Shown: positions 18,761-22,783 of the stretch, one piece after another
Layout: each line of letters opens with the position of its first letter
Numbering within the stretch: position 1 is the stretch's first letter
NCBI GenBank assembly: GCA_026770585.1
Contig: MU646669.1
Coordinates: 288,145 to 310,927 of the forward strand
Direction: 5' to 3'
Origin: Baffinella frigidus
Lineage: Eukaryota; Cryptophyceae; Cryptomonadales; Baffinellaceae
Length of the DNA: 22,783 nt
Translations under genes and position numbers: made by a program
Notes under the pieces: model-generated
Database searches by the model: none
What the model was told of the DNA's origin: nothing
The model's input: only the letters and a program-made list of their open reading frames with translations

Positions 18761-19090
18761 GCCTGCGGGGAGACTTGGGGGCGGGGATGACGGGGCGAGG
18801 GGGGTGCACAGAGACCTGGCGAGGTGGGGGACGTGGGGGGCTCGCCGGCAGGGGAGGGGCAGGTTCTGGGGGTGGGCGCCCTATGTTCCTACGGTTTTGT
18901 CTACCGTGGGGTCTTGTGGGTTACAGAGTAGAGTACTGCAGAGTAGAGAGGCACGGTGGTGGAGGAGGGAGCGGGGGGGGGAGGAGGGAGTGGTGGGGAG
19001 CCTACTCGCCACTCAAAAAAATACAAGATAGGCTTCACTCAAGGCAGATACAGCAGGTGGGCTAACACACGCTACAGAAATCCAGCCGCA
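18761..19090. other. G-rich 3' flank, no gene recognised
   Basis: The sequence after the stop codon is rich in GGGG and GGAGG runs (18775-19000). No polyadenylation-type signal is obvious. Confidence 0.5.
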
Positions 19091-19096
19091 GCCGTA

Positions 19097-19216
19097 CAGG
19101 GGTACCTCGCTCATGAGCAAACACCCCCCCCTGGCCAGGACCCGACATTGCCCTATGCGTAGGGCCCTATGGTGGTCCTAAGAGGGGTGCATTTTCTGAT
19201 GAGCGAGGTACCCCTG
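19097..19216. mobile_element. Family A MITE, complete copy
   Basis: Begins CAGGGGTACCTCGCTCATGA and ends with the inverted sequence, TA on both sides (19095-19096, 19217-19218), CCTATG/GGGCCCTATGG core. Confidence 0.9.
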
Positions 19217-19364
19217 TAATGTGCAGCTATGCGAGGTGCTTAATGGGGATGACAGCGGCGTAGGATCCAGTGACGGTGTCGACACCATGCACGTACTTGC
19301 GCACGTCCCTCTCACACCCTCTCGCACACCCTCGAGGGTGTGATGCGCGTCGTCAGCGACATCC

Positions 19365-19505
19365 CTGCGGGGCGACACACCGACACGCGTGTCGGTGCGC
19401 TACCCGCCGAGGGGGAAAGTCAGCTTGAATATCCCATAGGTGGCGAGGGGGTATCATTTGACCCCCAGCAGGTCGTGGGCTCCTACATAGGCCTACGTAG
19501 GAGTG
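19365..19505. repeat. Family F dispersed repeat, copy 1
   Basis: Contains GTGCGCTACCCGCCGAGG, then TATCCCATAGGTGG, TTTGACCCCCAGCAGGTCGT and a CTACATAGGCCTACGTAGGA palindromic end. Related copies at about 20329-20460 and 20503-20665. Confidence 0.7.
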
Positions 19506-19515
19506 CATGCGGCTA

Positions 19516-19633
19516 CAGGAGTACCTCGCTCAGAAGAAACCGCCCCCCCCTAGGACCCTACAGTAGGACCATGCCTAGAGCCCTACGGTGGTCCTAGGGG
19601 GGTGGGCGTTTCTTATGAGCGAGGTACCCCCTG
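19516..19633. mobile_element. Family A MITE, complete copy
   Basis: About 118 bp, TA-flanked at both ends. The terminal sequences are slightly diverged (CAGGAGTACCTCGCTCAGAA; right end CCCCCTG). Confidence 0.9.
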
Positions 19634-19707
19634 TACTGGTCACTGCGCCACCTGGCCACCGCACACCCTCTCAGAGACCGCACCGTGAGCAACACCCGAA
19701 TACTCCC

Positions 19708-19889
19708 TTTGGTGCTTTGGTGCTTTATTTTACACTCACATCGAAGGCCAGCGCCCACCTCACTCTTGAGGAGTTGGGAACGATCTACTCAAGGTGGTGA
19801 TAGCATTGTTTGGTGCTTTGGTGCTTTATTTTACACTCACATCGAAGGCCAGCGCCCACCTCACTCTTGAGGAGTTGGGAACGATCTAC
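19708..19889. repeat. 81-bp exact duplication
   Basis: 19708-19788 and 19809-19889 are identical, separated by 20 bases. Each begins TTTGGTGCTTTGGTGCTTTA; the same octamer forms an array near 6627. Confidence 0.95.
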
Positions 19890-20216
19890 GGATGAGCCCC
19901 TCTCCAAAAGTCAACTCCGCACAGGATTCTGAGATGGGTTTTGTGGAAATGCCAGTTTCGGAGACAGGACATCCACTTTCGGTTTGGTCGAACTTCCAAA
20001 ACACCGTGCAAGTAGTTGCGCACGTCTGACGCGTGCCAGTGCACACTCTCGTTGAGTTCCTTGCTGTTTTTGGAACTCCCGCCATAGTTGGCCAGACACT
20101 TGTATTACTCAGGTGGCAAGACACCTGAATTGATATCAACAAGACCCCGTGCACGTAGTTGCAAACCTGCCGAGCGTGCACGCTCTCAGATGGCAATAGA
20201 CTTTTACAGGGATTTC
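19890..20216. repeat. Short related motifs, no gene
   Basis: CCGTGCA(A/C)GTAGTTGC followed by a GTGCA(C)-CTCTC segment occurs at about 20003 and 20146, with a relative at about 19286. A GGTGGCAAGACACC imperfect palindrome is at 20112-20125. Confidence 0.5.
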
Positions 20217-20316
20217 TCGAACTTAAGGACACGCACCACTCTAGGGTCCTACCGTAGGGCTATGCCAATAATGAGATTAGAACCACCCTAGGGGAGGTGG
20301 GTGTCCTTCATTTCGA
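20217..20316. mobile_element. Family C MITE-like element, copy 2
   Basis: 100 bp with TCGA-containing inverted ends including AAGGACAC(G/C)CACC, and a CCTACCGTAGGGCTATGCC core like family A. Better preserved than copy 1 at 2286-2382. Confidence 0.75.
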
Positions 20317-20328
20317 AAAATCTCTGTG

Positions 20329-20665
20329 TTGCTACCAACATGGTCATCTCACGCGTGCTGGTGCGCCACCTGTTGAGATGAGAAGCGAGGTTTCATATCC
20401 CTCAGGTGGGGAAGGGGTCATATTTGACCCTCAGCTGGTCCAGGATAAGGTTCGGCGTCTGCCTATGTTGGGAGCTCGAAAAACGTTAAGGACCTAAAGG
20501 TGTTGCTATCAACATGGTCATCTCACGCGTGCCTGTGCGCTACCTGTCGAGGGGAGAACTGAGGTCTAATGACATCCCTAATAATATCCCTCTGATGATG
20601 AGGGGGTCATATTTGACCCCCAGCAGGTCGTAAGCTTCTACATAAGCCCACGTAGGAGCGTATAA
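20329..20665. repeat. Family F dispersed repeat, copies 2 and 3
   Basis: Two related units (about 20329-20460 and 20503-20665) share CAACATGGTCATCTCACGCG, a GTGCG(C)CACCTG(T) segment and GGGGTCATATTTGACCC, a palindrome-containing stretch. Copy 3 ends with the CTACATAAGCCCACGTAGGAG part seen in copy 1. Confidence 0.75.
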
Positions 20666-20935
20666 GGCTACTACTAGTTCTGTTTCACTCGGGACGACTA
20701 AATCGATGATGTCCTTTGATTCGACCCGAATCGTCGGTAGTCAACTTTTTAAGAGCTCGTCTCAAGGGTTTAGGTGGTGCTCGTCTTAAGGCTCATGGAC
20801 GTTTGGATCACTCTTCTCTAGGCTTGAGAGCAATGAAAAAGAAAGAGAAGAAGAGCCCGCGATCTGCAGGGGGTTAATTATATTTGTCGAACACGACCGT
20901 GTCACGAGCCAGATGGTGAGGTGCGACTAGACGTA
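20666..20935. other. No gene recognised
   Basis: Apparently unique sequence with a short AAGAAAGAGAAGAAGAG purine tract at about 20839. Confidence 0.5.
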
Positions 20936-21053
20936 CAGGGGTACCTCGCTCATATGAAAAACGCCTTTCCTCGGGATCCTGCTGCAGGCCTATGCGTAAG
21001 GGCCTATCGTGGTCTTGGGAGGTGGCCGGTTCATGATGGGCGAGGTACTCATG
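20936..21053. mobile_element. Family A MITE, diverged copy
   Basis: Left end CAGGGGTACCTCGCTCATAT intact and preceded by TA. The right end has decayed to GGCGAGGTACTCATG. Confidence 0.8.
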
Positions 21054-21150
21054 TCAGGGCTCGACCGCGCTCTCAGATGCTGAGAGACGTTGATCACCAC
21101 CGCTATGGCCGCCATGTATGCACCCCCATCGAGACTGCGTGTGAGCAGAA

Positions 21151-21255
21151 AGGCATAGGCCTACTGTAGGGTTCTAGGGGGCTACGGTGGGCCTCGGCAT
21201 AGGCCTACTGTAGGGTCGTAGGGGGTGGCTGTTTCTCATGAGCGAGGTGCCCCTG
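21151..21255. mobile_element. Family A right-half tandem fragment
   Basis: GGCATAGGCCTACTGTAGGG occurs twice (about 21151 and 21194), followed by an intact right end to 21255 and TA. The duplicated right half resembles those at 5405-5473 and 5647-5699. Confidence 0.8.
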
Positions 21256-21462
21256 TACACACGGCACAGCCCCTGCGCTTCCTGTGTGTGGGGGTGTTTT
21301 GTGATAAAAAAACGGTGAAAAAAACGCCCCCCCCGGCAATGTCTCAGTACACACAGTGTGTGAATCCACTCAGTCATGCAAGCCTTCACGCGCAGAGCGA
21401 CAACCTCTCAAGTGATACCCACCGCACGAACGCACCAAGCAGCTCGGGCGAAAAGTGTGCAC

Positions 21463-21566
21463 TATCCCTTAAGTGCCCATAGGGTGAATATTCACCCTAA
21501 CTCACCCTAGGCAGGTCCTAGGGCCCCACCGTAGGGCGTATGAGCCTACTGGCCACTTGAGGGATA
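21463..21566. mobile_element. Family B MITE-like element, copy 2
   Basis: 104 bp, TATCCCTTAAGTG at one end and CACTTGAGGGATA at the other, core GCAGGTCCTAGGGCCCCACC. An internal GGGTGAATATTCACCC palindrome takes the place of the GGTCAAAATTGACC of copies 3 and 4. Confidence 0.85.
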
Positions 21567-21775
21567 CAGGTGTATCTCGCTCATCAGGAGGCGCATTCCC
21601 CTAGGACCACCGTAGGGCTATCCCTTGAGTGGCCGTGCGGTCAAAATTGACCGCAAAGAGATGGTAGGCAGGTCCTAGGACCCTACGGTAGGGTGTATGA
21701 GCCTACTCACCACTTAAGGGATAGATAGGCCTGCTGAGGGTTCCTAGGGAGGTGTGGCTTCTTATCAGCTGCGGT
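21567..21775. mobile_element. Family A element interrupted by family B copy 3
   Basis: A family A left arm (about 21567-21618, GTGTATCTCGCTCATCAGGA) and a right-arm-like sequence (about 21727-21770, CCTAGGGAGGTGTGGCTTCT) flank a complete 105-bp family B element at 21619-21723 (TATCCCTTGAGTGGCC ... CACTTAAGGGATA). This is a nested insertion. Confidence 0.65.
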
Positions 21776-22145
21776 GAAATCGTGCCTAAAGGGGTTCCTC
21801 ACCTAGCAGGAGGCTTGGAGGGGTCCAAGAAGGGTGACCCCCTCCGCCTTCTTGGACCCCCCCCCAGCCTTCACAGTTCCAACATCATGTTGACAACTCA
21901 CTTATCCAACGAATGTAAACCCACTCATCGAAACGCTGAGCCGCGGCAACATCTGACGCATTTACCCCGGACAAAGTCTCCAGTGGCCGGTCGAGAAAGA
22001 AGCGTTTATTGAACTTCCGGCGTGTTGACGCGATGAACCCAACCCCCCAGATATCCGGGGGGGTACGTGACCATTCCCGGTACACTCCGAAGAAACGGAT
22101 CCTGCAAGTGGAAATTCGCGTCCCCGGTAGCCTTCTGAGTGGCTG
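21776..22145. other. No gene recognised
   Basis: A GGTCCAAGAAGG / CCTTCTTGGACC inverted pair (about 21821-21832 and 21848-21859) is the only structure seen. Confidence 0.5.
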
Positions 22146-22249
22146 TATCCCGCAAGTGGTCATGGGGTCAAAATTGACCCCCGAAAGGTCCTGGGCAGGT
22201 CCTAGGGCCCTACCGTAGGGCGTATGCGCCTACTCGCCACTGAAGGGAT
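22146..22249. mobile_element. Family B MITE-like element, copy 4
   Basis: 104 bp, TATCCCGCAAGTGGTC left end, GCCACTGAAGGGAT right end, with a GGGGTCAAAATTGACCCC internal palindrome and GCAGGTCCTAGGGCCCTACC core. Confidence 0.85.
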
Positions 22250-22299
22250 GGTCTTGAATCTTGCCGCCAGCTCGAAAAGGCAGCCGTGGAGGCGCGCAG

Positions 22300-22480
22300 G
22301 GGTCGGGAGAGCAAGAGCGAGAGAGAGCGAGAGAGGGAGAGGGTGGGGGGGGGAGAGAGCGCGAGGGAGAGCGAGAGCGAGCGAGGGAGAGAGAGAGCGA
22401 GACAGAGAGAGAGAGAGCGAGCGAGCGAGCGAGAGAGAGAGCGAGCGAGAGAGAGCGCGAGAGCGAGCGAGAGGGAGACC
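22300..22480. repeat. GA/GCGA microsatellite tract
   Basis: GAGAGAGCGAGCGAGA-type low complexity. It is open in several frames on both strands (Arg/Glu-rich or Ser/Leu-rich), which is a composition artefact. Confidence 0.92.
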
Positions 22481-22515
22481 GTGCCCCTCACACCGTCGTC
22501 TTCTTGGTTGTCTGA

Positions 22516-22600
22516 AGAGGGGGGTTGGGGTTTAGGGATTAGGGTTCAGGGGTCCTAAACCATGCACCCTAAAACGCTAAAACATTTTTTATCCCTCATC
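22516..22600. repeat. G-rich then C-rich heptamer patch
   Basis: GGGGTTTAGGGATTAGGG (22527-22544) is followed by CACCCTAAAACGCTAAAAC, a small orientation switch like those near exons upstream. Confidence 0.7.
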
Positions 22601-22783
22601 CAGAGGGATTTCGGGATTGAGGGTCTAGCGCTGACTCAGTGAAGATGGGCTCCTCATTAAATACATTTAGATCAGGACTGAGTACAAACGCTCCAGTACA
22701 AAGAGCATCTAAACGGATTTAACGAGGAGACCAGGTTAACCGAGGCAGAGCTAGGGGGTCGAGAGCAAGAGAGATGGGGGGGG
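22601..22783. other. No feature recognised
   Basis: Short sequence to the window end, GA-rich at the edge. No exon or repeat could be supported. Confidence 0.5.

Noticed and set aside
22210-22558. Arg/Glu-rich and Ser/Leu-rich frames over the GA tract
   Set aside because: They are microsatellite artefacts, open in many frames on both strands.

Overview
The window reads as nuclear DNA of a protist, probably an alga. Coding sequence comes as short GC-rich exons separated by AT-richer, highly repetitive introns. Acceptors almost always have the form AG|G, and about a third of the donors are GC rather than GT. Many introns are filled with degenerate 7-bp CCCTAAA-type repeats, which resemble the TTTAGGG telomere repeat. 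Frequent GC donors plus AG|G acceptors are known from dinoflagellates, and GC donors also from haptophytes such as Emiliania. I cannot name the organism from this sequence.

Layout. 1-255 is a CATAAAC array, followed by one possible exon (269-327). 328-7100 is mostly repeats: MITE-like inverted-repeat elements, heptamer arrays and GA tracts. It also holds the last exon of one gene (2162-2269), a frame-broken pentapeptide-repeat remnant (3474-3590), and the last two exons of another gene (4685-4831 and 5022-5173). The two terminal exons share a C-terminal AFAMGHH motif.

From 7103 to 18760 the + strand carries either one long secreted-protein gene or two adjacent genes. The region opens with a signal peptide and a trypsin-like domain whose catalytic His and Asp are both replaced. 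About 17 exons follow, whose phases agree at every junction. They encode an unrecognised ectodomain, a Cys-rich segment resembling GCC2/GCC3 or TNFR-type domains, and one large last exon with seven 43-44-residue repeats that probably form a beta-propeller. Four introns are bounded by 8-15 bp direct repeats that include the splice sites, which suggests introns gained by duplication or insertion.

18761-22783 has no gene I can support. It is a nest of small palindromic elements (families A, B and C, which share a CCTAGG core but have different ends), a tandem 81-bp duplication, a dispersed ~130-bp repeat and a GA tract. A 10-N assembly gap lies inside a long TA microsatellite at 12452-12461.
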